DNA of 64,000 nt from contig NZ_CP096972.1 of NCBI RefSeq assembly GCF_024758725.1, forward strand, positions 974,001 to 1,038,000, written 5' to 3'. Positions 8,480-16,739 of the stretch are shown piece after piece. Every line of letters starts with the position of its first letter. Within the stretch, counting starts at the first letter, position 1. The position numbers and the translations under genes are program-made. Origin of the DNA: Sphingomonas sp. SUN039 (GTDB lineage: Bacteria > Pseudomonadota > Alphaproteobacteria > Sphingomonadales > Sphingomonadaceae). The notes under the pieces are model-generated. The model was not told the origin of the DNA. It saw only the letters and a list, made by a program, of their open reading frames with translations, and searched no databases.

Positions 8480-8910
8480 AACCCAAGCAGCAACGCCTGT
8501 TCCTCGGGCTGGCAGCGGTCGCAGCCATTGTCGGCTCGGGCTTCCTCGCCATGTCGGCGATCGGGGAAAAGGCGAGCTTCTTCTATTCGCCTGCCGACAT
8601 TGCCAAGGACGGTGTGCCGCAAGGTCAGGCGATCCGCTTAGGGGGAATGGTAACCGGCGGCAGCATCAAAAAGGCTGCCGACGGCGTCACTATCGATTTC
8701 CTCGTCCATGACGGCCCCGCGAAGGTGCCGGTGCGCTTCCGCGGGATTCCACCCGATCTCTTCAAGGAGAACTCGGGCGTCGTGGCGGAGGGACGCTTCG
8801 AAGGAGCGACCTTCGTCGCCAGCAATTTGCTCGCCAAGCATGACGAACGCTACATGCCGCCGCAGATGGACGGCAAGCAGCACAAGACGACGACGCTCGC
8901 GGCGCAATGA
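8476..8910 (+). CDS. ccmE: Haem chaperone CcmE
   Basis: This 144-residue protein has an N-terminal membrane anchor (residues 8-26) and a periplasmic OB-fold. The motif LLAKHDERYMPP holds His122, which binds haem covalently, and the conserved Tyr126. CcmE carries haem from CcmC to the CcmF/H ligase. The ATG overlaps the ccmD stop by four bases. The C-terminal tail is short and polar, normal for the family. Confidence 0.96.
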   Translation: MKPKQQRLFLGLAAVAAIVGSGFLAMSAIGEKASFFYSPADIAKDGVPQGQAIRLGGMVTGGSIKKAADGVTIDFLVHDGPAKVPVRFRGIPPDLFKENSGVVAEGRFEGATFVASNLLAKHDERYMPPQMDGKQHKTTTLAAQ

Positions 8911-10832
8911 TTGCCGAAGCCGGTCTTGCCGCCTTGTGGCTCGCCGCCGCGCTTGCGCTGCTCCAGTTCGCGCTGGCGTGCCTCGGCCTGAACGACGAGC
9001 GCACCCAATTGCGGCATGGCGTCCGCGCCGTTGCGGTCGTGCAAGGGCTGTTCGTCGCGCTCGCATTCGCCCTGCTGGTCATCTGCTTCCTGCGGTCCGA
9101 TATGTCGGTGCAGCTGGTCGTGACCAACAGCCATTCGGCGAAACCCTGGCTCTACAAGCTGGCGGGGACATGGGGGAACCATGAGGGGTCGATGCTCCTC
9201 TGGGTCACGATTCTGGGGGCAGCAGGCGGACTTGTTGCGCTGCTCGAACGGCGCGTCGTCGAACGGACGCTGACCGCGACGCTCGGCGCGCAGGCGCTGA
9301 TTTCTTTCGGCTTTTACGCCTTTCTGCTGTTCGCCTCGAACCCTTTCGCGCGCGCGTTTCCCGTGCCCGAGGACGGGCAGGGGCTGAATCCCTTGCTGCA
9401 AGACCCCGGCCTCGCCTTCCATCCACCGACGCTCTATATCGGCTATGTCGGCATGTCGGTCGCGTTCAGCTTTGCCGTCGGGGCGCTGGTGACGCGCGAC
9501 GTCGGGCGCGATTTCGCTCGCGCGATGCGGCCGTGGGTGCTCGGCGCCTGGATATTCCTGACGCTCGGCATCACGGCGGGCAGTTACTGGGCCTATTACG
9601 AGCTTGGCTGGGGCGGCTGGTGGTTCTGGGATCCAGTCGAGAACGCCTCGCTGATGCCGTGGCTCGCCGCGACGGCACTGCTCCATTCGGTGACTGTGCT
9701 GGCGACGCGCGACGGTCTGCGCGCCTGGACGATCATGCTCGCGGTGGTTGCGTTCAGCATGTCGATGATCGGCACCTTCCTTGTCCGTTCGGGCATTTTG
9801 ACCAGCGTCCACGCCTTCGCGGTCGATCCCGAACGCGGCAGCTTCATCCTCGCGCTGCTGGCGCTCTACATCGGCGGCGCGCTCGCACTGTTCGCAATCC
9901 GCATTTCAACTGTGAAGGAAGGGACGCAGTTCGACCTCGTCAGCCGCGAAGGCGCGCTTGTCGCCAATAATCTGCTGTTGTCCGCGATCCTCGGCATCGT
10001 CTTCGTCGGGACACTCTATCCGCTGTTTGCCGAGGCGGTGTCGGGCGACAAGCTCTCGGTCGGGCCGCCCTATTTCAACGCGACGGCGGGGCCGCTGACG
10101 CTCGCGCTGGTCATCGTCATGGCGCTGGGGCCGGTCAGCCGCTGGCGACGCGACGAACTGCGCGCGGTGGTCGGGCGCGTTGCCATCCCTGTGCTCCTGT
10201 CGGCGGCGGCATTGCTGGCGATGGTCGTGTTCGCGCCGCGCATCCATATCCTGTCGTTCCTCGGTATCGTGCTGGCGGTCGGAGTCGGGGCGGCAAGCCT
10301 CGCGCCGTTATGGGGCCGCAACCTCCGCCGCACGCCGATGATCACCTACGGCATGGTGCTCGCGCATTTCGGCGTCGCGGTCAGCCTTGCGGGCATGGCG
10401 ACCGAGAGCGCGTTCATCAAGGAGACGCTGGTCGCGTCGCAGATGGGCGAGACCCACACTGTCGGCCCGTACAAGATCACGCTGAAATCCATCGAGCCTG
10501 TTGCCGGACCGAATTGGACCGCGCTCGAGGCCGAACTGGTGGCGCAGCGCGGCGACAACACGCCATTCACCCTGCGTCCCCAATCGCGGATGTTCTCTAA
10601 CCCGCCGACGGAAACCAACGAGGCCGCGATTGCGACGAGGCTCGACGGGCAGCTCTACCTCGTGCTCGGTAAGCCCGACGGGCAGGGCCGTTGGCAGTTG
10701 CGGCTGTGGTGGAAGCCGATGGTGACGCTGATCTGGCTGGGCGGTGCCCTGATCGCGCTGGGCGGTCTGCTCTCGCTCATCGGGCGCAGCTTGCGCGAAC
10801 GCGGGCAGTCGCTGCGAAAGGCCTATGGGTGA
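8907..10832 (+). CDS. ccmF: Cytochrome c haem lyase subunit CcmF
   Basis: This 641-residue protein has many membrane segments. The tryptophan-rich motif WGGWWFWDPVEN at 235-246, with the preceding FHPP segment, is the CcmF signature for the periplasmic haem site. CcmF, with CcmH, attaches haem to the CXXCH motif of apocytochrome c. Its start overlaps ccmE by four bases and its TGA overlaps a GTG that opens ccmG. Confidence 0.97.
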   Translation: MIAEAGLAALWLAAALALLQFALACLGLNDERTQLRHGVRAVAVVQGLFVALAFALLVICFLRSDMSVQLVVTNSHSAKPWLYKLAGTWGNHEGSMLLWVTILGAAGGLVALLERRVVERTLTATLGAQALISFGFYAFLLFASNPFARAFPVPEDGQGLNPLLQDPGLAFHPPTLYIGYVGMSVAFSFAVGALVTRDVGRDFARAMRPWVLGAWIFLTLGITAGSYWAYYELGWGGWWFWDPVENASLMPWLAATALLHSVTVLATRDGLRAWTIMLAVVAFSMSMIGTFLVRSGILTSVHAFAVDPERGSFILALLALYIGGALALFAIRISTVKEGTQFDLVSREGALVANNLLLSAILGIVFVGTLYPLFAEAVSGDKLSVGPPYFNATAGPLTLALVIVMALGPVSRWRRDELRAVVGRVAIPVLLSAAALLAMVVFAPRIHILSFLGIVLAVGVGAASLAPLWGRNLRRTPMITYGMVLAHFGVAVSLAGMATESAFIKETLVASQMGETHTVGPYKITLKSIEPVAGPNWTALEAELVAQRGDNTPFTLRPQSRMFSNPPTETNEAAIATRLDGQLYLVLGKPDGQGRWQLRLWWKPMVTLIWLGGALIALGGLLSLIGRSLRERGQSLRKAYG

Positions 10833-11353
10833 AGCGCTTGTTGCTCTGGCTGCCCCTCGGGGCGTTTGTCGTCTTCTTCGGCATACTTGCACTCGGCCTG
10901 TACGCGCCCGACGACCGCACCCACCCTTCGAAACTGATCGGCAAGCCGATGCCAACGTTCAACCTGCCGCCTGCAGCCTCAGGGCGTCCGGGCCTGACCA
11001 GTGCCGACCTGCGCGGCCAGCCGCGCCTCGTCAACGTTTTCGCCAGCTGGTGCGTCCCTTGTGCGACCGAGGCACCGGTGCTCGGCATGATCGCGCAACA
11101 GGGCGTCATTGTCGACGGCATCGCCATCCGCGACCGCCCGCAGGATCTCGCCGGTTTCCTGACCCGCCACGGCAATCCGTTCCGCGCCATTGGTGACGAT
11201 CCCGCGTCGCAGGTCCAGATTGCGCTGGGGTCGTCGGGCGTGCCCGAAACATTCGTGGTCGATGGCGCGGGCATGATCCGGTACCAGCATATCGGGCCGA
11301 TCGGGCCGGGGGATGTCGATACGATATTGGCAAAACTGGGGGCCGCGCGATGA
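10829..11353 (+). CDS. ccmG: Thiol:disulfide oxidoreductase CcmG/DsbE
   Basis: This 174-residue periplasmic thioredoxin has an N-terminal membrane anchor (LLLWLPLGAFVVFFGILALG) and active site WCVPC with Cys75 and Cys78. The GVPETFVVD segment is the CcmG-type cis-proline region. It reduces the cysteines of apocytochrome c or CcmH before haem ligation. I place the start at GTG 10829, which overlaps the ccmF stop as GTGA; the only other in-frame starts lie inside ccmF, so this start fits the operon style. Confidence 0.94.
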   Translation: MKRLLLWLPLGAFVVFFGILALGLYAPDDRTHPSKLIGKPMPTFNLPPAASGRPGLTSADLRGQPRLVNVFASWCVPCATEAPVLGMIAQQGVIVDGIAIRDRPQDLAGFLTRHGNPFRAIGDDPASQVQIALGSSGVPETFVVDGAGMIRYQHIGPIGPGDVDTILAKLGAAR

Positions 11354-11757
11354 TCCGCCGTATCGCCCTCGTCGCGCTGCTGGCGATTGCCCAACCGGCG
11401 CTGGCCGACTCGCTGATGCCGCAGGCGCCGCTTGCCAACACCCAGCTTGCCGATCCGGTGAAAGAAGCCGCTGCACAGGAGTTGATGCTCTCGATCCGCT
11501 GCCTCGTGTGTCAGGGCCAGTCGATCGCCGACAGCGATGCCGAAATGGCCGCCGACATGCGTTCGTTGATCCGGACGCGGGTGCAGGCCGGGGAAAGGCC
11601 CGAAGCGATCCGTAGCTGGCTCGTCGAGCGTTACGGCAATTGGGTAACCTACGATCCGCCGCTCGACATGGCGACCGCACCCTTGTGGATCGCGCCGCTG
11701 CTGCTGCTTGGATTCGGGCTGTTTCTGGCGCGCGGTCGCTTCCGGAGGCGGCGCTGA
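11350..11757 (+). CDS. ccmH: Cytochrome c maturation protein CcmH (CcmL/CycL type)
   Basis: This 135-residue protein has a signal sequence, a short three-helix periplasmic domain with SIRCLVCQGQSIADS (Cys51 and Cys54), and a C-terminal membrane helix (TAPLWIAPLLLLGFGLFLARG). That is the short CcmH form, which takes part in reducing apocytochrome thiols within the haem lyase. Its start overlaps ccmG (ATGA) and its stop overlaps the next gene (TGATG). Confidence 0.95.
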   Translation: MIRRIALVALLAIAQPALADSLMPQAPLANTQLADPVKEAAAQELMLSIRCLVCQGQSIADSDAEMAADMRSLIRTRVQAGERPEAIRSWLVERYGNWVTYDPPLDMATAPLWIAPLLLLGFGLFLARGRFRRRR

Positions 11758-12407
11758 TGGCGTGGGTTTCCGCTCTCGGTTTTGTAGTCGTTGCGCTCGG
11801 CCTGATCTCGCGCTTCGCTAAATTGCCGCGTACCGGACTCGAACTGACGCTGGCCGCTGTCCTCGTCGGGATCGCAGGCTATGTCTGGCAAGGATCGCCA
11901 ACGCAGGCCGGATCGCCGGTGGAGGCGAAGGACAAGGGGTTTGTACCCCCCAATGTCGCGCTTCGCGCGTCGCGCGCTGCAACCGCCAACAATTACGGCG
12001 ATGCCGCCAAGGTTGCCGAATTCGCCGATACGCTCGACCGGATGGGACTGACCCGCGAAGGGGTGATCGCGGTCAAGACGGCAATGCGGAAAGACCCGGA
12101 CAATGTCGAACTCTGGGTGGCGCTGGGGAACACGCTCGTCGCGCACGGGGGCGGCACTCTGTCGCCTGCAGCCGAATTCGCCTTTCAGCGTGGCGCGCAA
12201 TTGTCCCCCGAACATCCGGGGCCCCCGTTCTTCATGGGACTGGCGCTCGCGAATGCCGGACGGGCCGAAGATGCGGGGCAGGTGTGGCGCGGTTTGCTCG
12301 CCCGCACGCCGAAGGATGCGCCGTGGCGTGCCGACCTCGAGGCGCGGTTGACCGCCATCGGCGGCATGCCCGAACCACAGGCACCGGAAGCCAAATTAGG
12401 CAATTGA
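11757..12407 (+). CDS. ccmI: CcmI/CycH-like TPR protein
   Basis: This 216-residue protein has two N-terminal hydrophobic segments (about 1-20 and 27-45) and a soluble part with TPR-like repeats (DNVELWVALGNTLVAHGG and PGPPFFMGLALANAGRAEDA). In cytochrome c maturation the CcmI TPR domain holds the apocytochrome tail near CcmF/H. It is shorter than the two-domain CcmI of many alphaproteobacteria. Its last codons (LGN and stop) overlap a palindrome identical in style to the LacI-type operators nearby. Confidence 0.82.
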   Translation: MAWVSALGFVVVALGLISRFAKLPRTGLELTLAAVLVGIAGYVWQGSPTQAGSPVEAKDKGFVPPNVALRASRAATANNYGDAAKVAEFADTLDRMGLTREGVIAVKTAMRKDPDNVELWVALGNTLVAHGGGTLSPAAEFAFQRGAQLSPEHPGPPFFMGLALANAGRAEDAGQVWRGLLARTPKDAPWRADLEARLTAIGGMPEPQAPEAKLGN

Positions 12408-12411
12408 TTGC
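12400..12411. promoter_or_regulatory. LacI-type operator A (upstream of lacI gene)
   Basis: GCAATTGATTGC differs at one base from the perfect palindrome GCAATCGATTGC at 18176-18187. It spans the last codons of ccmI and lies 44 bases before the LacI-type regulator start, so it probably serves autoregulation. The other sites share the sequence RCAATYGATTGC. Confidence 0.7.
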
Positions 12412-12455
12412 ACAAACGCTTGCGGTGCGGCGCTTTTTGCGTCCACATACCGCAA

Positions 12456-13487
12456 ATGAGTCACAGTTCGTCCGACGCGCCGCCCCGACGCATCCGCAAC
12501 ATCGCCGAACTGGCCGAACTGGCGGGAGTATCGCCGGGTACGGTATCGCGCGCACTGAGCGGCGCGGGCCTGATCAGCAGCAAAACCCGCGAGCGTATTC
12601 AGGCGCTAGCCCGCGAGCATGAATTCACGCCCAATGCGATGGCCCGCAACCTGCGCATCCAGCGGACCGGGGCAATCGGCGTTGTCATTCCGCTGGGGCA
12701 TGAGACCGGACAGCATATTTCCGATCCGTTCTTCATGACGATGCTCGGGCATCTGGCGGATGCGCTGACCGAACGCGGTTACGACCTGCTGCTGTCGCGC
12801 GTGATTCCGACCAATGGCGACTGGCTCGACCGCATCGTCGATTCCGGACGGACCGACGGCGTCATCGTCATCGGTCAGTCGGACCAGTCGGCAACGCTCG
12901 ACCGGGTCGCTGCACGCTATCGCCCGCTGGTCGTCTGGGGCGGACGCAGCGAGGGGCAGGTGCATTGCTCGGTCGGGTCCGACAACCGGCGCGGCGGGAT
13001 GCTGGCGACGCAGCACCTGATCGAGCGGGGCTGCAAGCGTATCGCCTTCTTCGGCGATCCGCGCGCGCAGGAAATCGAACAGCGTCTGGCGGGTTGCCGC
13101 GAGGCGATGGCCGCAGCGGGTCTGAGCGATGCGTTGACTGTCTTTCCCGCGCATCTGGTGGCCGAAGACGCCCAGCCCGACATCGCCCGCTTTCTGTCGG
13201 GCAGCGGCGACCGACCGCAGGGGATTGTCGCCGCGTCGGACATCATCGCGATGAGCGCGATCCAGGCGATGGTCGAGCGCGCGATACCCGTCCCCGACGA
13301 AGTCCGCGTCGTGGGCTATGACGATTTGCCCATTGCCCAGCAGACCCTGCCGCGCCTGACCACGATCCGGCAGGATATTGCGGGCGGCGCGGGGCATCTC
13401 GTCGACTTGCTGCTGCGCCGGATTGCGGGCGAGGACACCGACGGCGTGGTGATGGCGCCCGAACTGGTCGTGCGCGGGTCGAGCTAG
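12456..13487 (+). CDS. LacI-family sugar-responsive repressor
   Basis: This 343-residue regulator has the LacI helix-turn-helix near residues 12-40 (NIAELAELAGVSPGTVSRAL) and hinge LARNLR-like segment, then a periplasmic-binding-protein-like sensor domain (GAIGVVIP to the C-terminus). The ATG at 12456 (MSHSSSDAPP) is the best start; a TTG at 12408 would add sixteen residues over the operator. Five palindromic sites of LacI type lie across this locus, in front of genes for sucrose and galactoside use, so it is most likely their repressor. The inducer, perhaps sucrose, raffinose or a product, is inference. Its stop overlaps that of the convergent GH68 gene. Confidence 0.9.
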   Translation: MSHSSSDAPPRRIRNIAELAELAGVSPGTVSRALSGAGLISSKTRERIQALAREHEFTPNAMARNLRIQRTGAIGVVIPLGHETGQHISDPFFMTMLGHLADALTERGYDLLLSRVIPTNGDWLDRIVDSGRTDGVIVIGQSDQSATLDRVAARYRPLVVWGGRSEGQVHCSVGSDNRRGGMLATQHLIERGCKRIAFFGDPRAQEIEQRLAGCREAMAAAGLSDALTVFPAHLVAEDAQPDIARFLSGSGDRPQGIVAASDIIAMSAIQAMVERAIPVPDEVRVVGYDDLPIAQQTLPRLTTIRQDIAGGAGHLVDLLLRRIAGEDTDGVVMAPELVVRGSS

Positions 13488-14626
13488 GGAACGACTCGAG
13501 TTTCGTCGCCGTTGAGCGCCAGCGTGAATACCGGCGCTGGCGTTCCGCCGAATTGCGTCGCCAAGGTCTCGGGATGGCTGTCGCGCGTGCGTCCCTTCAT
13601 GCCCCACAGATCGATAAAGCTCACCACGTCGAGCGATTTCGTGACCAGCCAGCTGTAGCCCTGAAACGGTTCGGCGACCGGGTTGGCGGCGACGAGTCCC
13701 GTCCCGTTGAGCGGCCGGTAAGGCCCGAGAATGTTGTCGGCGACCATGCCGTACAGTCCGTTCGGTCCCGACGGCCCTCCGGGGGCGAAGACATGGCGTT
13801 GGGTCGACCAGAACAGGTAATAACGCCCGTCGCGATGGACGAGATGCGGCCGTTCGAATTCGTTGTTGATGCCGTCACCGGAGATCAACGGCGGGTGTAG
13901 CTGCCACGCGCCATCGACCTTCTCTGCGATACCGATGACGCCATTGTGGCTGTGCGGCGACCGTCCGTCCGATCCAGTGAACAGCATATAGTCGCGACCG
14001 TCGGCAGGATCGCGGAAAAACCCCGGATCGCGGAACCCCTTGATCAGCCCCGGCCCGCCTGCAGTGCGGCAGGTATCGATATAATGGTCGCCGTCGCTGG
14101 TGAAGAGTTGCGCTGGTGGCGACCAGTCGCCGACGCTCACCGCGTCGCCCTCGACCGCAAGCGGTGCGCTTACCGCAAACATCCGCTGCTCGAAACTGAA
14201 CGGATCGCCGCGCCTTCCGGTCGAGGTGAAATACAGCATGAGCAGAGCGCTTGCCGGATCGAATACTGCCGACCCGGCCCATTCGCGCGTCCCCGGGGCA
14301 AAGCCATCGGGCAGGAGATTGCCATGGTCGCGCCAGACTTTGTCCTTTTGCGACATCAGGCGGATCCGCGCGACATCGTGGCGCAGATCCGGATTGGGAT
14401 CGGTCGCGGCCGACAGGATCATCCACAAAGTGCGACCGTCGAACGCGGCGGTCGTCCCGTCGGTGAGGCACACCGGCCACATGTCCCAGAGATCGATACC
14501 GTCGAGGACGCGCGCGGCTTGCGCGGCTCCGATAACCGGGATCTCGGGAAGGGGGAGGGCGTCGATCCGCGCGATGTCCGCAGCGCGCCAGTGCGTTGTC
14601 ACGCCCAAGTCCTGCGCTGCCTGCAA
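13484..14626 (-). CDS. GH68 sucrose-cleaving enzyme (levansucrase/beta-fructofuranosidase type)
   Basis: This protein of about 380 residues has the GH68 catalytic set: nucleophile Asp48 in DLWDMWP, the transition-state stabiliser Asp200 in GFRDPGF, and the acid/base Glu258 in NEFERPHLV. GH68 enzymes cleave sucrose and transfer the fructosyl group to water or to a growing fructan. No signal peptide is visible, so it may act in the cytoplasm as a sucrose hydrolase, although some GH68 enzymes are exported without a classical signal. The start is TTG 14626 or GTG 14602; both have purine-rich sites upstream. Operator B lies 55 bases upstream. Confidence 0.88.
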   Translation of the reverse strand: MQAAQDLGVTTHWRAADIARIDALPLPEIPVIGAAQAARVLDGIDLWDMWPVCLTDGTTAAFDGRTLWMILSAATDPNPDLRHDVARIRLMSQKDKVWRDHGNLLPDGFAPGTREWAGSAVFDPASALLMLYFTSTGRRGDPFSFEQRMFAVSAPLAVEGDAVSVGDWSPPAQLFTSDGDHYIDTCRTAGGPGLIKGFRDPGFFRDPADGRDYMLFTGSDGRSPHSHNGVIGIAEKVDGAWQLHPPLISGDGINNEFERPHLVHRDGRYYLFWSTQRHVFAPGGPSGPNGLYGMVADNILGPYRPLNGTGLVAANPVAEPFQGYSWLVTKSLDVVSFIDLWGMKGRTRDSHPETLATQFGGTPAPVFTLALNGDETRVVP

Positions 14627-14677
14627 CTGCTATCCCCGTCCTGCTAATTGCCCCTCATACGCATAGCTGACAGGATT

Positions 14678-16738
14678 TCAACAATCGATTGCAAAAATCT
14701 GGAATGCCGCAGCGCGCTCCGCTTTCAGGTCGGGCATTGGCAGGCCGCCAGCGATGAGCCAGCTGCCCTCGAACATTGACACGGCACCCTTGGGGAACAG
14801 TCCTTCGACCCGGTAGCACCGCGACGGATCGAGCATCGGTAGGGGCAGGTCCACTGTGTAACGCTGCGTCGCGGGGTCGAGGCGATAAACGAAGAGCAGC
14901 AGCGAACCGGCGTCGCCTTGTGCCTGCCAGTGGATCGAGTCCGGCGCCTGACCCGCCCAGGTCCGCCCGTAGTGCAGCGCTTCGCGCCAGTCCTTGTAGC
15001 GCGATATCCACCCCGCCAGCTTATCGCGCTCGGCAGGGTCGAGGGTGCGCGGGTCCATTTCGACCCCGAGATGACCCGGCATCGCCACCAGCGCGCGGAA
15101 ATCGAGCGATTGCCGCCGCCCCGTCGCATGGGCGGGACTCGCGCCGATATGCGCGCCCATCAGCTCTGGCGGCATGAATTGCAGGAACCCGCGCTGGATG
15201 ACCACACGCGACACCGCGTCGTTGTTGTCGCTGGTCCAGAAGCGGTGCGTGCGGGTCGCAATACCCGCATCGATTCGCCCGCCGCCGCCGGCGCAACTCT
15301 CGATCTCGACATGGGGGAAGGCCGCGCGAACTCGATCCAGCAGCGCGTAAGTGCCGAGCACCTGCTTGCGGTACGAGGATCGCCCGTCGGCTCCGGCAGC
15401 GGGCGCAAGCGCGCGGTTGTGATCCCATTTCAGATAAGAGATCGGCAGATCGGTCAGCAGCACCGATAACGCCTCGAACAGGTAATCTGTCACTTCGGGG
15501 CGCGCCATGTCGAGCACGAGCTGGTTCCGAGCCGTTGGCTGCTCGCGACCGGCGATCTGCAACGCCCAATCGGGGTGCGCGCGGTACAGCTCGCTGTCGG
15601 GATTGACCATTTCGGGTTCGACCCACAGCCCGAATTCCATACCGAGCGCCGTCACATGATCGGCGAGCGGTTTTAGCCCCTGCGGGTATTTCAGCAGATT
15701 GACCGTCCAGTCGCCGAGCGAGGAGGTGTCGTCGTTGCGCCCCCTGAACCACCCATCGTCGAGGACGAAGCGTTCGATGCCGACTGCCGCTGCCGCATCG
15801 GCGAGCGATTTCAAGTCGTCGGGATTGTGATTGAAATACAAGGCTTCCCAGGTGTTCAGATGCACCGGGCGCGGGCGCATTTTCCCGCCCGGCCAGTCCA
15901 TCCGCGCGCGCACCGCAGTATGGAAATTCTGCGCGACGCCGTTTGTGCCTTCGGGCGAGAAGGTCGCCAGCACGTCGGGGCTGTTCAGCGTCTCGCCCGG
16001 GGCAAGTCGCACTTCACCCGGTGCAAGCCACTCGCCGATCTGCCACTGCCGTCGCCCATCGTCGAGCGGCTCTATGATTTGCGCATGATTGCCGCTCCAC
16101 GCGAGCTGTGCCCCCCATGCCGCGCCGCCATCGCCGAGAACGACGGCACCGGGAAAGTCCTCGTGGCTCGTCAGTCCGCGCCGGTTCTCGCGCCGCCACA
16201 TCGAACCGCCCAGCGTGTCTTCGCACTCGACAAACTCGTTATTGTGCCGCCCGCCCCAAGACCGGACGCTGCGGGCCAAGGGGGGCAGGGGCAGGCACCC
16301 TGCCGCCAGCCATTGCACGTCGAGAGATGCGTCTCCCGTGTTCGCTAACGCACTCGAGATCGTTAAAACGTCGGTGGCGGGGTCGAGTACCAGCTTAATA
16401 GCGACCTCGATACGCGCAACGGCGTCGGACAGCTTTAGTCGGACCTCGCCCGTACCGGTCCGCTCGACGGTGCACCCGGTAAACTCCTGTGCAAAATCGA
16501 AGCCTTCGCGGTGCGCAAGCAGCGCGCTTTGCCCGAACCAGCCGATGCCGAAGGTCGGGAAAACCGACAGCGGCATATCATGATCGAGCGAGAAGGAGGG
16601 CAGGGGCCGCACCAGCGGGTCCATCTCGACCCTATCGGCCAACCGCGCGCCCCAGTGCCGCCACAGCAACGTGTTGCCCGAACGCTCGAGCACCAGCGAG
16701 GTCGCACGGCCATGGAGAACGATGAAGCGGTCGGACAT
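14678..16738 (-). CDS. GH36 alpha-galactosidase
   Basis: This 686-residue enzyme has an N-terminal beta-sandwich, a central TIM barrel and a C-terminal beta domain. The nucleophile is Asp439 in YLKWDHNR and the acid/base Asp504 in RFWTSDNND; VLDDGWF (325-331) and ESCAGGGGR are further GH36 markers. It should release galactose from raffinose-type sugars or melibiose. It has no signal peptide, so the substrate must enter the cell first. It starts one base after the stop of the sugar symporter gene, so the two form one operon. Its last codons (FAIDC, stop) contain operator B for the next gene. Confidence 0.95.
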   Translation of the reverse strand: MSDRFIVLHGRATSLVLERSGNTLLWRHWGARLADRVEMDPLVRPLPSFSLDHDMPLSVFPTFGIGWFGQSALLAHREGFDFAQEFTGCTVERTGTGEVRLKLSDAVARIEVAIKLVLDPATDVLTISSALANTGDASLDVQWLAAGCLPLPPLARSVRSWGGRHNNEFVECEDTLGGSMWRRENRRGLTSHEDFPGAVVLGDGGAAWGAQLAWSGNHAQIIEPLDDGRRQWQIGEWLAPGEVRLAPGETLNSPDVLATFSPEGTNGVAQNFHTAVRARMDWPGGKMRPRPVHLNTWEALYFNHNPDDLKSLADAAAAVGIERFVLDDGWFRGRNDDTSSLGDWTVNLLKYPQGLKPLADHVTALGMEFGLWVEPEMVNPDSELYRAHPDWALQIAGREQPTARNQLVLDMARPEVTDYLFEALSVLLTDLPISYLKWDHNRALAPAAGADGRSSYRKQVLGTYALLDRVRAAFPHVEIESCAGGGGRIDAGIATRTHRFWTSDNNDAVSRVVIQRGFLQFMPPELMGAHIGASPAHATGRRQSLDFRALVAMPGHLGVEMDPRTLDPAERDKLAGWISRYKDWREALHYGRTWAGQAPDSIHWQAQGDAGSLLLFVYRLDPATQRYTVDLPLPMLDPSRCYRVEGLFPKGAVSMFEGSWLIAGGLPMPDLKAERAAAFQIFAIDC
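14681..14692. promoter_or_regulatory. LacI-type operator B (upstream of GH68 gene)
   Basis: ACAATCGATTGC lies 55 bases upstream of the GH68 start and overlaps the final codons of the alpha-galactosidase gene. It matches the shared palindrome at 11 of 12 positions. It implies that the GH68 gene has its own repressible promoter besides any read-through from upstream. Confidence 0.75.
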
Positions 16739-16739
16739 G

